Assembly (NCBI GenBank): GCA_902798745.1
Contig: CADBXM010000009.1
Span: forward strand, 1-64,000
DNA length: 64,000 bases
From: an uncultured Eubacteriales bacterium
GTDB taxonomy: Bacteria > Bacillota > Clostridia > Peptostreptococcales > Anaerovoracaceae
Direction: 5' to 3'
Of this stretch, positions 26,676 through 35,263 are shown piece by piece. The notes below the pieces were generated by a model. The model had not been told where the DNA came from. It saw nothing but the letters and a program-made list of their open reading frames with translations, and made no database searches. Made by a program: the position numbers and the translations under genes. Within the stretch, counting starts at the first letter, position 1; the number at the start of each line of letters is the position of its first letter.

Positions 26676-27173
26676 ATGTATATAGTGAGCAAATGCCTTC
26701 TCGGATATGATTGTAAATACAACGGCGGAAATAATAAAAATGATAATGTGATCGAGTTCTGTAAAACTCATGACTATGTTACAATATGCCCTGAGATGGA
26801 TGGTGGACTCGAAAGTCCGAGACCACCTGCTGAAATAGTAAAGGGCACAGACGGAGAAGTCAGAGTCATCAATACGGTTGGGACCGATGTAACGTTTCAA
26901 TTTACAGCCGGGGCCGAGAACTCCTTAAATACCGTGATGAAAGAACTGGCATCCAGAGGCAGCGCCGCAAGGATAGAAGGAGCTATCCTGAAGGCAAACA
27001 GCCCATCCTGCGGATACGGCACCGTATATGACGGCACATTTACGCATACCAAGGTCAAAGGCAGTGGTATATTTACAGAAGCGCTGTTAAAAGCGTTTGA
27101 TGCTCATAATTCATTCGCGGAGTATTTTAAAATAGTGGATGAGAATGGCATTTCAGAATTAGTTAACAAATAA
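26676..27173 (+). CDS. DUF523-family protein
   Basis: A 165-residue small cytoplasmic protein typical of DUF523: N-terminal SKCLLGYDCKYNGG, CPEMDGGLESPRPPAEI and central KANSPSCGYG. The conserved cysteines (C9, C14 and those in CPE and SCG) suggest a metal or redox site. The family has no firmly established function to my knowledge. AAGGA precedes the ATG. It lies between mutS2 and argS. Confidence 0.85.
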   Translation: MYIVSKCLLGYDCKYNGGNNKNDNVIEFCKTHDYVTICPEMDGGLESPRPPAEIVKGTDGEVRVINTVGTDVTFQFTAGAENSLNTVMKELASRGSAARIEGAILKANSPSCGYGTVYDGTFTHTKVKGSGIFTEALLKAFDAHNSFAEYFKIVDENGISELVNK

Positions 27174-27201
27174 ATAGTTTACGACATAAAAGGAATAAGC
27201 A

Positions 27202-28929
27202 ATGATTGATTTTAAAGAACTTATAGCAGATGCGATCTATGATGAGAGCCTGGGGCTCAGTAAAGAGGAAATAAAGGGCTGGATAGAGATACCGGCCGAT
27301 GAGACCATGGGAGACTATGCGTTCCCATGCTTCAGGCTTGCGAAGGTACTTCGCAAGGCCCCGCCGCTGATCGCGGCAGACATCGCCGCCAGAGCCGGCG
27401 ATGCTGAAGCATTCGCAAAAGTACAGAATGTGAACGCTTATGTCAATTTCTTCATCAATAGGGCGTTTTTCGCAAAAGAATTGGTCGATGACGTCCTCGA
27501 GGCAGGCTCGTCATATGGCAGGTCTGATGTAGGTCAGGGCCGCAAGGTGATAGTGGAGTATTCCTCTCCTAATATTGCCAAGCCTTTCCACATCGGTCAC
27601 ATAAGAAGCACGGTCATAGGTAACGCGCTTTACAAGCTTTATGATGCTACTGGATATGACACCTTCCGCATAAACCACCTCGGAGACTACGGAACTCAGT
27701 TCGGTAAGATGATCGTTGCTTACAGAAAATGGGGAAGCGAGGAGGAACTCGCTAAAGAGCCTATCAAAGCGCTTCTGGGATACTATACCAAATTCCATGA
27801 GGAGGCGGAGAAGCATCCTGAACTCGACGATGAGGCCAGAGAGGTGTTCGTAAAGCTTGAGGCGGGAGAGCCTGCAGAGCTCGAGCTTTGGGAGAAGTTC
27901 AGGAAATTCAGTCTCGAGGAGTTCAATCGCGTATATAAAATGCTCGGCATCGAGTTCGACAGTTATAACGGCGAGAGCTTCTATTCCGACAAAATGGAGC
28001 GCTTCGTGGATGAACTCAAGGAAAAAGGCCTTCTGATAGAATCTCAGGGAGCCCAGATAGTAGACCTGGACGAATATGGTCTCGGCGCCGCGATGATCAA
28101 AAAGTCCGACGGGTCCACTCTGTACGTAACACGCGATATCGCCGCAGCTGTGTACAGGAAAGAAACCTATGACTTTTATAAGTGCATCTATGTGGTAGCT
28201 TCTCAGCAGAACCTCCACTTCAAGCAGTGGAAGAAGGTGCTTGAACTCATGGGATACGAGTGGGAAAAGGACTGTGTCCATGTTCCTTTCGGTCTTGTCA
28301 GCCTTTCAGACGGAGACGATATCAAGATGATGTCGACGCGCGAAGGCAGGGTCGTATTCCTTGAAGATGTTCTCAACACTGCTGTTCAGAAGACAAAAGA
28401 GATCATGATCGAGAAAGAAGCTTCCGGAATAGATGTTGACGAAGTCGCCAAAGAAGTCGGCATCGGCGCTGTGATATTCCAAGAGCTTTCGAACAACAGG
28501 ATAAAGGATTATGTATTCAGCTGGGATAAGGTGCTCAACTTTGACGGAGAGACTGGCCCTTATGTACAGTACACTCACGCCAGAGCGTCGAGCGTGCTCA
28601 GAAAAGCTGAGGCCGAGGGCGCGGATCTCAGCAAGATCGATGGATTCGATCCGAAGTATCTCGAAAGCGACAGCGCTTATACACTCGCCAAGCTGATATA
28701 CAGGGTCCCAAGTGTAGTCATCGAAGCAACGGACAAATATGAGCCTTCCATCGTTACACGTCACCTTGTTGATATAGCGCAGGCATTCAACAAGTTCTAC
28801 CATGACGAGCACATATTGGTGGATAACGAAGACGAGAAATACGCCAAGCTGGCGCTTGTAAAGGCATCGAAGACCGTAATAGCCAATTGTCTCGGGCTCC
28901 TCGGCATCAAGGCGCCTGAGCGCATGTAA
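27202..28929 (+). CDS. argS: ArgS, arginyl-tRNA synthetase
   Basis: A class I aminoacyl-tRNA synthetase of 575 residues that charges tRNA-Arg. It has the N-terminal Add1 domain, the HIGH motif in SSPNIAKPFHIGHIRST (about 121-137), the KMSKS counterpart as KMMSTREG, and the C-terminal DALR anticodon-binding domain (YTHARASSVLRKAE onward). AAAGGA precedes the ATG. It heads a run with the degenerate radical SAM gene and the TPR gene. Confidence 0.97.
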   Translation: MIDFKELIADAIYDESLGLSKEEIKGWIEIPADETMGDYAFPCFRLAKVLRKAPPLIAADIAARAGDAEAFAKVQNVNAYVNFFINRAFFAKELVDDVLEAGSSYGRSDVGQGRKVIVEYSSPNIAKPFHIGHIRSTVIGNALYKLYDATGYDTFRINHLGDYGTQFGKMIVAYRKWGSEEELAKEPIKALLGYYTKFHEEAEKHPELDDEAREVFVKLEAGEPAELELWEKFRKFSLEEFNRVYKMLGIEFDSYNGESFYSDKMERFVDELKEKGLLIESQGAQIVDLDEYGLGAAMIKKSDGSTLYVTRDIAAAVYRKETYDFYKCIYVVASQQNLHFKQWKKVLELMGYEWEKDCVHVPFGLVSLSDGDDIKMMSTREGRVVFLEDVLNTAVQKTKEIMIEKEASGIDVDEVAKEVGIGAVIFQELSNNRIKDYVFSWDKVLNFDGETGPYVQYTHARASSVLRKAEAEGADLSKIDGFDPKYLESDSAYTLAKLIYRVPSVVIEATDKYEPSIVTRHLVDIAQAFNKFYHDEHILVDNEDEKYAKLALVKASKTVIANCLGLLGIKAPERM

Positions 28930-28971
28930 CCGGATCCAAAGGCAGATATCCCGGAAGAGAGGGTAAGTATC

Positions 28972-30543
28972 ATGAAATTACTACTGACTACAACCAAATC
29001 GGATAATAATCATACCGGTCTCGCGATGAAGTATCTGTACAGCGTGGTCGCCGATTCTCCTATGGATACCACCCTGAGGATATTCGACCGTAGCGCAGGG
29101 TATATTGAGATGTACGAGGAGATAGCTGGAAATCAGTACAATATCGTCTATTTCCACTGCGATGAATACAACGTAGCAAAGCTTCTGCATGTGGCAGAGA
29201 TGGTCAAAAAGGCCATCCCAAGCATCGCGATCATATTCGGCGGCATGGAAGTGTCGTTTGCCACTCGCATGTTCATGAAGGATCATCCGCAGGTCGACTA
29301 CGTGATCAGAGGCGAAGGGGAACGTGTGCTCTTCAGCTTCATTAAGTCGATAATGAATTATGAGTATGACTTTGAAAATATCGCCGGTCTCGCATACAGG
29401 GAAGACGATACGGTCGTAGTCAATCCGTATGATGCTCCGATAGATCTGGAGTCGCTTCCTTTCCCTTACGAGAGATTCGAAGCCGGCAAGGGCACAGTCT
29501 ACTATGAGAGCATCAGAGGCACATCGGACAGATCGGTGTACTCGCAGCATCTGCCAGACGCCAGAGTGAGGACACTGTCGCTCGGTCGTATCTGCACGGA
29601 GATCAGGTATTTTCTCGCCTGTGAAGCGCAGAAGGTGGTATTCCTCGACAGATGGTTCAACTACAACAGCGAAAGGGCTTATCGCATATTCGAATACATA
29701 ATACACAATGACAACGGCGTCACTTCGTTTGAGTTCAATATCAACGGAGATGAGCTCGACGAAGAGACATTGAGGCTGCTTTCTGAAGCAAGAAACGGAC
29801 AGATCATACTGAACGTGGACTTGGCAAGCACCAATTCCGAAGTGCTGGCTGCGGTCGGAAGGAATGAGAATGTATACAGGCTGATGTATAACATCACAAA
29901 GCTCATCCAGAGCGGAAATGTTAAGACGAACATAATTGTCAGAGCAGGCCTCCCGATGGAGAGCGAAGAGATGTTCGCTCGCTCTTTCAACAAAGCATAT
30001 GGTATGGCTGAAGGAATGCCTGTACATATTGAAGATATACGCGCCGGCAAGGGAACGATGCTCAGAGAAGAAGCAAAGAGGTTCGGTTATTCATATTCTG
30101 AAGAGGCCCCTTATGACATCATCTCGACCGGGTATATGAACGCGGATGAGCTTCTCAAACTGAGATTCATCGCCAAGACAGTCGAAAGCTACATAGGCGA
30201 CGGTGGATTCAAAGATTCGATACCTAAGATGCTCAATGACACAGGGCTAAGGCCATACGAGCTTTTCCGCAGTCTTTCCGCATATATCAGAAGAAACGCT
30301 CTAAGCGGCAAAATGAAAAAGAAAGAACATCTCGCGAGGATACTGTATTCGTTTGCGGGAGGGCTTTACGATGAGCTTTCAGACGCGATCAAGCTCGATT
30401 ACCTGAGAGATGTGATCTATTCCGACCTTTCAGATCAGCTATCTGAAGAGGCGATGAGGAAATTCGACAGGAAGGGCTGGGACATCAGCGTAAAGGCTGT
30501 AGAAGAGGTCCCTGAAGAAGAGCCTGATACAGAGGAGATATAG
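28972..30543 (+). CDS. B12-binding/radical-SAM (DUF4080-type) family protein lacking the cluster cysteines
   Basis: The 523-residue protein aligns by eye with B12-binding radical SAM proteins carrying a C-terminal DUF4080 domain: N-terminal cobalamin-binding-like fold (1-125, with IIFGGMEVSF and DYVIRGEGE), the FPYE and YYESIRG lead-in, a TIM-barrel core with FLDRWFNYN and NVDLAS, and an alpha-helical C-terminus. Where active homologues have RGCxxxCxYC, this protein reads RGTSDRSVYS, so T184, S188 and S191 replace the three cysteines that bind the 4Fe-4S cluster. No TGA codon is involved, so selenocysteine is excluded. The frame is intact. It likely lost radical chemistry but kept a fold for binding or regulation. 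It is coupled with the TPR gene 2 nt downstream. Confidence 0.8.
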   Translation: MKLLLTTTKSDNNHTGLAMKYLYSVVADSPMDTTLRIFDRSAGYIEMYEEIAGNQYNIVYFHCDEYNVAKLLHVAEMVKKAIPSIAIIFGGMEVSFATRMFMKDHPQVDYVIRGEGERVLFSFIKSIMNYEYDFENIAGLAYREDDTVVVNPYDAPIDLESLPFPYERFEAGKGTVYYESIRGTSDRSVYSQHLPDARVRTLSLGRICTEIRYFLACEAQKVVFLDRWFNYNSERAYRIFEYIIHNDNGVTSFEFNINGDELDEETLRLLSEARNGQIILNVDLASTNSEVLAAVGRNENVYRLMYNITKLIQSGNVKTNIIVRAGLPMESEEMFARSFNKAYGMAEGMPVHIEDIRAGKGTMLREEAKRFGYSYSEEAPYDIISTGYMNADELLKLRFIAKTVESYIGDGGFKDSIPKMLNDTGLRPYELFRSLSAYIRRNALSGKMKKKEHLARILYSFAGGLYDELSDAIKLDYLRDVIYSDLSDQLSEEAMRKFDRKGWDISVKAVEEVPEEEPDTEEI

Positions 30544-30545
30544 AC

Positions 30546-31604
30546 TTGGCAGAACAAAACACTGACAGGATCAGCAAATACTTGACACCGCGTATACAGG
30601 AGATGGTTTTCAATGAACTGTCTCCTGATTACCTTGCAAGAAGCGGGGCAGAGGAGATCCTCAGCGGAGTGCCGGTCCCGGTAGGGTATGAAGGAAGCAG
30701 CGCAAGCGGTGCCATCGATATCAGAAGCATAGTGGTCAACATGGCCAGAGTGATAGGCGGCGATCCGACATTTGTGTACTCGAAAAACTATGCCGATTTC
30801 ATCAGCCACGCTGCAGGAGGGGACAACGAAGGAGCTGCTCTGATGCTGGTATCTGAAGGAGCAAAATCAGCAGATGGCGGTGATCTGGAGGATTGCTGCA
30901 TGTTGATGAGAGCGGCGCTAAGGCTGTCATCTAAGTGCAGAGAAGCGCTCTATCTCTATGCGAGAGCATGCAAAGAAATATATGAGACCGAACCTGCTCT
31001 GTCCGAAGACGGCATGGGAGATGAAGAGAAGATAGGGCTGTTCAAGGCCGAGTCGATCGAGACATTCGAACTCCTTACGATGATCCACCCTGACTTTGCC
31101 ATGGGTTATTATTTTCTTGGCTATGGTTACCTAAATATGGGACTGTATCTCAAGGCACAGCTGACATGGAAGGAATTCCTTGAACATTCATCCGGAAGCG
31201 AACTTGAGACAAGTGAGATGGATAACGACACGCTTTTGGCTCTCAGAGATGAGGTGAGCGGATTGATCGAGGAACTCTCAGAGCCTGTCGAAATAGAAAG
31301 AGGCTGCAACATGGTTATGAGTGGCGACTATCAAGGCGGAAGGGCGGTTTTGGATGATTACCGCGAAGGAAAGTACGCGGAGTGGTGGCCACTCTGGTAT
31401 TATCTCGGCGTTGCGGAATCTGCTCTGGGAAACAGCAGCGGTGCGATCGAGTGCTATAAGAAAGTGCTTACACTTTCCCCGAGCAACACGGATGCTATGG
31501 AGGAGCTTGCGTCTATATACGCTTTGACCGGTGATGAAGAGAATGCCTCAAAGTACAGAGAGAAGGCGCGCATTGTCAGAGAAAACGTATACGGCGATGC
31601 CTGA
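30546..31604 (+). CDS. TPR-repeat protein
   Basis: A 352-residue soluble protein with an N-terminal about 50 residues of unknown type and tetratricopeptide-like helical pairs afterwards; the clearest are near 165-200 (AMGYYFLGYGYLNMGLYLKA) and 280-345 (WWPLWYYLGVAESALGNSSG, then AMEELASIYALTGDEENA). TPR arrays mediate protein-protein contacts. It starts with TTG, supported by GAGGAGA 7 nt before it, and follows the degenerate radical SAM gene by 2 nt, so the two are likely made together and may interact. The function is not known. Confidence 0.8.
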   Translation: MAEQNTDRISKYLTPRIQEMVFNELSPDYLARSGAEEILSGVPVPVGYEGSSASGAIDIRSIVVNMARVIGGDPTFVYSKNYADFISHAAGGDNEGAALMLVSEGAKSADGGDLEDCCMLMRAALRLSSKCREALYLYARACKEIYETEPALSEDGMGDEEKIGLFKAESIETFELLTMIHPDFAMGYYFLGYGYLNMGLYLKAQLTWKEFLEHSSGSELETSEMDNDTLLALRDEVSGLIEELSEPVEIERGCNMVMSGDYQGGRAVLDDYREGKYAEWWPLWYYLGVAESALGNSSGAIECYKKVLTLSPSNTDAMEELASIYALTGDEENASKYREKARIVRENVYGDA

Positions 31605-31635
31605 TAAAATACGTAAAAAAGCCCAATTTTGGGTG

Positions 31636-31664
31636 TTGACAACGTAAACCCTCTAAACTATAAT
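31636..31664 (+). promoter_or_regulatory. Consensus promoter of the tRNA operon
   Basis: TTGACA (31636-31641), a 17-nt spacer and TATAAT (31659-31664): a perfect vegetative sigma-factor promoter 25 nt ahead of the first tRNA. Confidence 0.95.
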
Positions 31665-31688
31665 AATCAAGTCGCAATCAGCGAATGC

Positions 31689-31763
31689 GCCTCGATAGCT
31701 CAATGGTAGAGCACCCGGCTGTTAACCGGTAGGTTGTAGGTTCGAGTCCTACTCGAGGCGCCA
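31689..31763 (+). tRNA. tRNA-Asn (anticodon GTT)
   Basis: Seven-bp acceptor stem GCCTCGA/TCGAGGC, D-loop AGCTCAATGGTAGAGC, anticodon loop CTGTTAA, T-loop TTCGAGT and an encoded CCA end at 31761-31763. First gene of a three-tRNA operon. Confidence 0.95.
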
Positions 31764-31776
31764 TTTTATACGATAA

Positions 31777-31865
31777 GCCGGAGTGGTGGAATTGGTAGAC
31801 ACCCGGGACTTAAAATCCTGTGGGTAGTGATACCCGTACCGGTTCGAGTCCGGTCTCCGGTACCA
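31777..31865 (+). tRNA. tRNA-Leu (anticodon TAA)
   Basis: Acceptor GCCGGAG/CTCCGGT, anticodon loop CTTAAAA with TAA, a long variable arm (TGGGTAGTGATACCCGT) typical of class II tRNA-Leu, T-loop TTCGAGT, encoded CCA. Confidence 0.95.
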
Positions 31866-31887
31866 CCTTCCAAAAATAATATGATGA

Positions 31888-31963
<76 letters not shown>

Positions 31964-31967
31964 GTTA

Positions 31968-31992
31968 AACCGTTGAATTTCAACGGTTTTTT
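31968..31992 (+). terminator. Terminator of the tRNA operon
   Basis: AACCGTTGA/TCAACGGTT stem with an ATT loop followed by a T-run, 5 nt after the tRNA-fMet CCA. Confidence 0.9.
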
Positions 31993-32027
31993 CTTTTTAT
32001 AAAGGTAAAGCAGGGGACAAAAAATGC

Positions 32028-32070
32028 GAGATCCGCCGTCTGTGAATCCAAGTCTCAGCCGGCGGATCTC
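32028..32070 (-). terminator. Terminator of the small membrane protein gene
   Basis: Eleven-bp stem GAGATCCGCCG/CGGCGGATCTC; on the minus strand it runs into GCATTTTTT. It lies about 40 nt past the stop of the minus-strand gene at 32111. Confidence 0.85.
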
Positions 32071-32110
32071 AATTGTTATGAGTGAAAAAGCTGTATATTG
32101 GTGATGCAGC

Positions 32111-32311
32111 CTATTCTCTGATATCCAGAAACTCTGCGAGACCTCCTTCCGGATTTGCCAGAAGCTCTGTGTATCCAATCACGGCTAGCCCTGCCAGTGC
32201 CATTGTGATGAGTGCTGCTGTGTTATTACCGAAATAGCTGAATGCTGCTCCGAGTGCTATGAATGCGAACATGACGATGATCTCTACTAAATTCTTGTTA
32301 CTGTTCTTCAT
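32111..32311 (-). CDS. Small membrane protein, 66 residues
   Basis: No family is recognised. There are two hydrophobic segments (about 9-27 IIVMFAFIALGAAFSYFG and 31-49), a lysine/asparagine-rich start and an acidic tail (NPEGGLAEFLDIRE). An AGAAGGT ribosome binding site on the minus strand and its own terminator support a real gene. It is divergent from the LysR regulator, the classic arrangement for a regulator and its target. Uncertain: function and even topology. Confidence 0.7.
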   Translation of the reverse strand: MKNSNKNLVEIIVMFAFIALGAAFSYFGNNTAALITMALAGLAVIGYTELLANPEGGLAEFLDIRE

Positions 32312-32368
32312 GATATATACCTTCTTTATATGTAGTATTTTTATGATCTGTATTTGCCTTACTTCTGT

Positions 32369-32396
32369 TTGCAGTTATAAAATATCATGCTATAAT
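32369..32396 (+). promoter_or_regulatory. Promoter of the LysR gene
   Basis: TTGCAG (32369-32374), a 16-nt spacer and TATAAT (32391-32396) with TGC in front. The intergenic region to the divergent small gene is 147 nt and probably holds the LysR binding sites. Confidence 0.65.
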
Positions 32397-32458
32397 CAAT
32401 ATGTCCAACTAATGATTTTAATGCATATAATTAATTATGCTAATTTAGAAAGAGCATC

Positions 32459-33400
32459 ATGGAGACAAAGATAGCAACAACATTCATAAAAGTAGCCGAA
32501 CTCGGCAATATAACGCGGGCAGCAGAGCAGCTTGGATATTCCCAGGGAGCAGTCACATTGCAGATCAAGCAGCTGGAGAATGAAGTTGGAGTCCCTCTCT
32601 TTGACAGGATCGGCAGGAGAATAAAGCTCACGGATGCCGGGGAGAGATTCCGCGAATATGCGGAGAGGCTAGTTCAGGCGAGCAAAGACGCAGAAGCCTT
32701 TGCAATGGATGCGATGAATCCGACCGGTAGCCTTGTGATTGAAGCAAACGCTTCAGTAGCGATAGGATTATTGCCATCGATGTTGCCTGAATTTCGACGC
32801 ACTTATCCCGGTATCAGTTTAAGGGTACGCATAACCGAGGACATTGATATGATAATCGACCATATCAGGCAAATACGCACGGAATTTGCGATGATCATGG
32901 GACCGTTAGAGGACTATGAAGGGTGCAGACTGGTTGCACAAAGGAAGGAAGTTTTTAGATTTATAGCTACGCGTGATGATCCCCTTGCAGAAAAAAAGAA
33001 TGTGTCGCTTTCAGATGTGCTGGATGAATCCTTCGTACCGTCCTTTGCGACTGATGACAAGGACATGAAGGTCAGCTACGTTGAGGGGCCTCGTCTCGCG
33101 GATCTCGGATATAAGATCACCCCGATGGTGGAGTTCGGATCCTGCGCGGGTGTGGCCAATTATCTGAAAGGAGGCTCCGGGAGAGGATATCTTCCACTAT
33201 ACCTTATAGAAGACGAACTCCGGCGCGGCGAGCTCTGCATTATTGATACTGAGGATATAGGAGTACATGAACATATACAGCTGATATGTTCCTCTACAAG
33301 GTGGATAAGCCCGCAAATGAAGGTATTTATAGAATATGTGCAGTCGAAACTCCAGGCATCACTGTCATATCCGGAAAAAGGCCATTTCGTCGCTTATTAG
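32459..33400 (+). CDS. LysR-family transcriptional regulator
   Basis: A 313-residue regulator with the N-terminal winged HTH (about 5-62: ATTFIKVAELGNITRAAEQLGYSQ... type) and a periplasmic-binding-like effector domain from about 90 (GSLVIEANASVAIGLLPSMLPEF). Effector identity is not readable. It is transcribed away from the small membrane protein gene, so that gene is the likeliest target. The ribosome binding site is weak. It lies between the tRNA operon and a degenerate tRNA 3' end, so the pair may have arrived together. Confidence 0.9.
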   Translation: METKIATTFIKVAELGNITRAAEQLGYSQGAVTLQIKQLENEVGVPLFDRIGRRIKLTDAGERFREYAERLVQASKDAEAFAMDAMNPTGSLVIEANASVAIGLLPSMLPEFRRTYPGISLRVRITEDIDMIIDHIRQIRTEFAMIMGPLEDYEGCRLVAQRKEVFRFIATRDDPLAEKKNVSLSDVLDESFVPSFATDDKDMKVSYVEGPRLADLGYKITPMVEFGSCAGVANYLKGGSGRGYLPLYLIEDELRRGELCIIDTEDIGVHEHIQLICSSTRWISPQMKVFIEYVQSKLQASLSYPEKGHFVAY

Positions 33401-33452
33401 CTCGCTAAATAATAGATACTAGGGAGGCATGAGCCTTTAAGAAATGGGGAAT

Positions 33453-33477
33453 CCTTCAAGTTTCCCTCCCACAACCA
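33453..33477 (+). pseudogene. Degenerate copy of the tRNA-fMet 3' end
   Basis: Twenty of 25 bases match the last 25 bases of tRNA-fMet (31939-31963), including the T-loop TTCAAGT, CCCTCCC and the CAACCA end. Upstream bases do not fold into a full tRNA. It is followed by a terminator, as the real tRNA is. It may be a tRNA relic or one border of an inserted segment. Confidence 0.55.
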
Positions 33478-33487
33478 AAGTAATTGC

Positions 33488-33514
33488 AAGGCTTTCAGAG
33501 AATCTGAGAGCCTT
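33488..33514 (+). terminator. Terminator after LysR gene and tRNA relic
   Basis: AAGGCTTTCAGA pairs with TCTGAGAGCCTT (one G-U) around GAA, followed by TTGCTTTGC. Confidence 0.75.
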
Positions 33515-33614
33515 TTGCTTTGCTCCGAAAAAAGTGCCTATGTCCAAGTTTTTTCAACACTTGAACAAACCATGCATTAAGAGATAAAACAGGCTTAATA
33601 TGATATATTTATGA

Positions 33615-33636
33615 TGTTGTGATACATATCACAACA
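33615..33636. promoter_or_regulatory. Palindrome TGTTGTGAT-ACAT-ATCACAACA before the metallopeptidase gene
   Basis: Perfect 9-bp arms with a 4-nt centre, about 30 nt before the peptidase start. It resembles a dimeric repressor operator; in RNA it would be a hairpin in the 5' leader. The rest of 33515-33660 is AT-rich with no clear gene. Confidence 0.5.
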
Positions 33637-33667
33637 ACGCAACACTTGAATTAAACAGGAAATGACA

Positions 33668-35176
33668 ATGATGAATCATAATAAAAAACTGTCGGTGACA
33701 CTTATAATTGTGGCACTTATCTGCTGTTTCTGTCTGATCATACCGGAAAAAGCATATGCTGGATCTACAGGAAGAGTTGATGCGCTTTCCTACAAAATGA
33801 ATTTGAAACTGGATGTAAAAAATAACTCACTGAATGAGACAGTGACGATCAGGTTCAGAAACGGAACAGACAGTACACTGAGAAAAATATATCTCAGGGA
33901 CATGACCCCTGCGATCCTGAGATATGACATGAAAAATTACCCAGATGACAATAAAGGCCTTAAGACGAATATCGACGCAGTGACGCTCAAAGGATCCTCA
34001 AAGAAGTTGGCGCTTACTTACAAAAAAAGAAAGAGCGCAGTCCTTGTTGACCTTGGGAAAAAAGGGAAGGTCAAACCGGGCAAAATCGGAATTGTCAGGG
34101 TGAAGCTCAAGACAGAAATTCCTAATCGCAAGGATCGCTTCGGCTATCAGCAGACTGCAAAGGGAAAACTATATGCTCTTTCATTTTGTTTCCCATATCT
34201 GGCGGATAATGTCAACGGAAAATGGCAGCTCGACCCTTATTTCGATGATGGAGAGTCGAGAAGCTGGGATCTGGCAGACTACAGCGTGGTATTAAGGGCG
34301 CCACGGTCATACAAAGTGGCCGCTACTGGCGCGAGTACCACCAAAGGCGGCAAAACTGTTATCAAAGCTTCAGATGTAAGGGACTTTGCGATAGTAGCTT
34401 GTAATTTCATGAAATGTGATAGTTTCAAGGTAAAGGATATTAAGGTAAACAACTATTATCTTGATGGCAAATACAAAGCTAAATATCGCAAGTTGACCAG
34501 ACTGATATGCAAAGATGCCATCAAATTATATATCGATGAGATCGGCAAGTATCCATATGATGAATTAGATGTTGTTCCATGCCTGTTTGGGTTCGGATTC
34601 GGAGGCATGGAGTATCCCGGTCTGGTAATGACTAACGCGTCTTCTACTTTTTCAGGATCTATGCCAGACTACTGGTCTCTTTCGGATGCCCTGAGCCATG
34701 AAATAGGGCATCAGTGGTTTTATTCGGCAGTCGGAAATCGCGAGTATAGTGAAGGCTGGATAGATGAAGGTTTCACGACATATCTGGAGAGACAGATATA
34801 CGCACTGTATGATGGTGATGCCAACAAGTATCTGCGAAAGATCGACAGTATGGTTCCGCCCATCAAACGAATAAAAGCGGATAATGATGATCTAATGAAG
34901 ACAGCGAGGAAAGATTTCAGGAATATTCACCTGAATGTTGCGCCTAACAAATATCCGAAAGGTCAAGATTACGGAGAGGCCGAATATGAGGCTTCGTTTA
35001 TGTTCCTTCAGGAGTTGAGAGTTCAGATGGGAGATGAATTATTCTCATGCTTTCTGAAAGATTTCTATAAGAAATACAGGATGACTAGGGTAACAACAAA
35101 GAGCATCGTGCGCTTCATCAAACAATACGATAATACTGAGAATATGCAGAAGATAATAGATTTTTATATTCTGTGA
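33668..35176 (+). CDS. Secreted M1-family zinc metallopeptidase
   Basis: This extracellular protein of about 502 residues has a signal peptide (LSVTLIIVALICCFCLIIP, cut after KAYA). The zinc site HEIGH lies near residue 344, with the third ligand Glu exactly 18 residues later (WIDEGFTTYLE), as in gluzincins of family M1. The exopeptidase loop is GGMEYPG instead of GAMEN, so aminopeptidase specificity may differ. An N-terminal beta domain precedes the catalytic domain. Three in-frame ATGs lie within 12 nt (33662, 33668, 33671); spacing from ACAGGA favours 33668 or 33671. It may trim peptides outside the cell. Confidence 0.88.
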   Translation: MMNHNKKLSVTLIIVALICCFCLIIPEKAYAGSTGRVDALSYKMNLKLDVKNNSLNETVTIRFRNGTDSTLRKIYLRDMTPAILRYDMKNYPDDNKGLKTNIDAVTLKGSSKKLALTYKKRKSAVLVDLGKKGKVKPGKIGIVRVKLKTEIPNRKDRFGYQQTAKGKLYALSFCFPYLADNVNGKWQLDPYFDDGESRSWDLADYSVVLRAPRSYKVAATGASTTKGGKTVIKASDVRDFAIVACNFMKCDSFKVKDIKVNNYYLDGKYKAKYRKLTRLICKDAIKLYIDEIGKYPYDELDVVPCLFGFGFGGMEYPGLVMTNASSTFSGSMPDYWSLSDALSHEIGHQWFYSAVGNREYSEGWIDEGFTTYLERQIYALYDGDANKYLRKIDSMVPPIKRIKADNDDLMKTARKDFRNIHLNVAPNKYPKGQDYGEAEYEASFMFLQELRVQMGDELFSCFLKDFYKKYRMTRVTTKSIVRFIKQYDNTENMQKIIDFYIL

Positions 35177-35202
35177 AAAGCGATAGATACCGTTAGAATC
35201 TT

Positions 35203-35232
35203 TTCAACAAAACCATATCGCTGTGCTACAAT
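35203..35232 (+). promoter_or_regulatory. Promoter-like sequence before the surface-protein remnant
   Basis: TTCAAC (35203-35208), an 18-nt spacer and TACAAT (35227-35232) preceded by TGC. The gene behind it is only a C-terminal fragment. Confidence 0.5.
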
Positions 35233-35263
35233 ATGATTTAGTTCAGAGGGTTTAACTAATCTA

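Noticed and set aside
27511..28281. Long minus-strand ORF (256 codons) opposite argS
   Set aside because: It lies wholly within argS, has no family-like sequence and reflects codon bias of the real gene.
28511..28696. Short plus-strand ORF inside argS
   Set aside because: Out-of-frame shadow with no start signals.
29518..29544. Selenocysteine or frameshift explanation for the missing radical-SAM cysteines
   Set aside because: The codons are ACA, TCG and TCG with no TGA, and the reading frame continues normally on both sides.
28981..30027. Minus-strand ORF of 348 codons opposite the radical-SAM-family gene
   Set aside because: Shadow of the plus-strand gene; composition (Val/Ile/His/Arg mix) and lack of a ribosome binding site do not support a protein.
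31618..31636. Short hairpin GCCCAATTTTGGGT before the tRNA promoter
   Set aside because: The stem is weak, and its T-run lies on the minus strand, where no gene ends; it is too weak to call a terminator.
32111..32311. Small membrane protein as the missing NHLP precursor
   Set aside because: It lies more than 11 kb away on the other strand, is hydrophobic throughout and lacks a GG-type leader cleavage motif.
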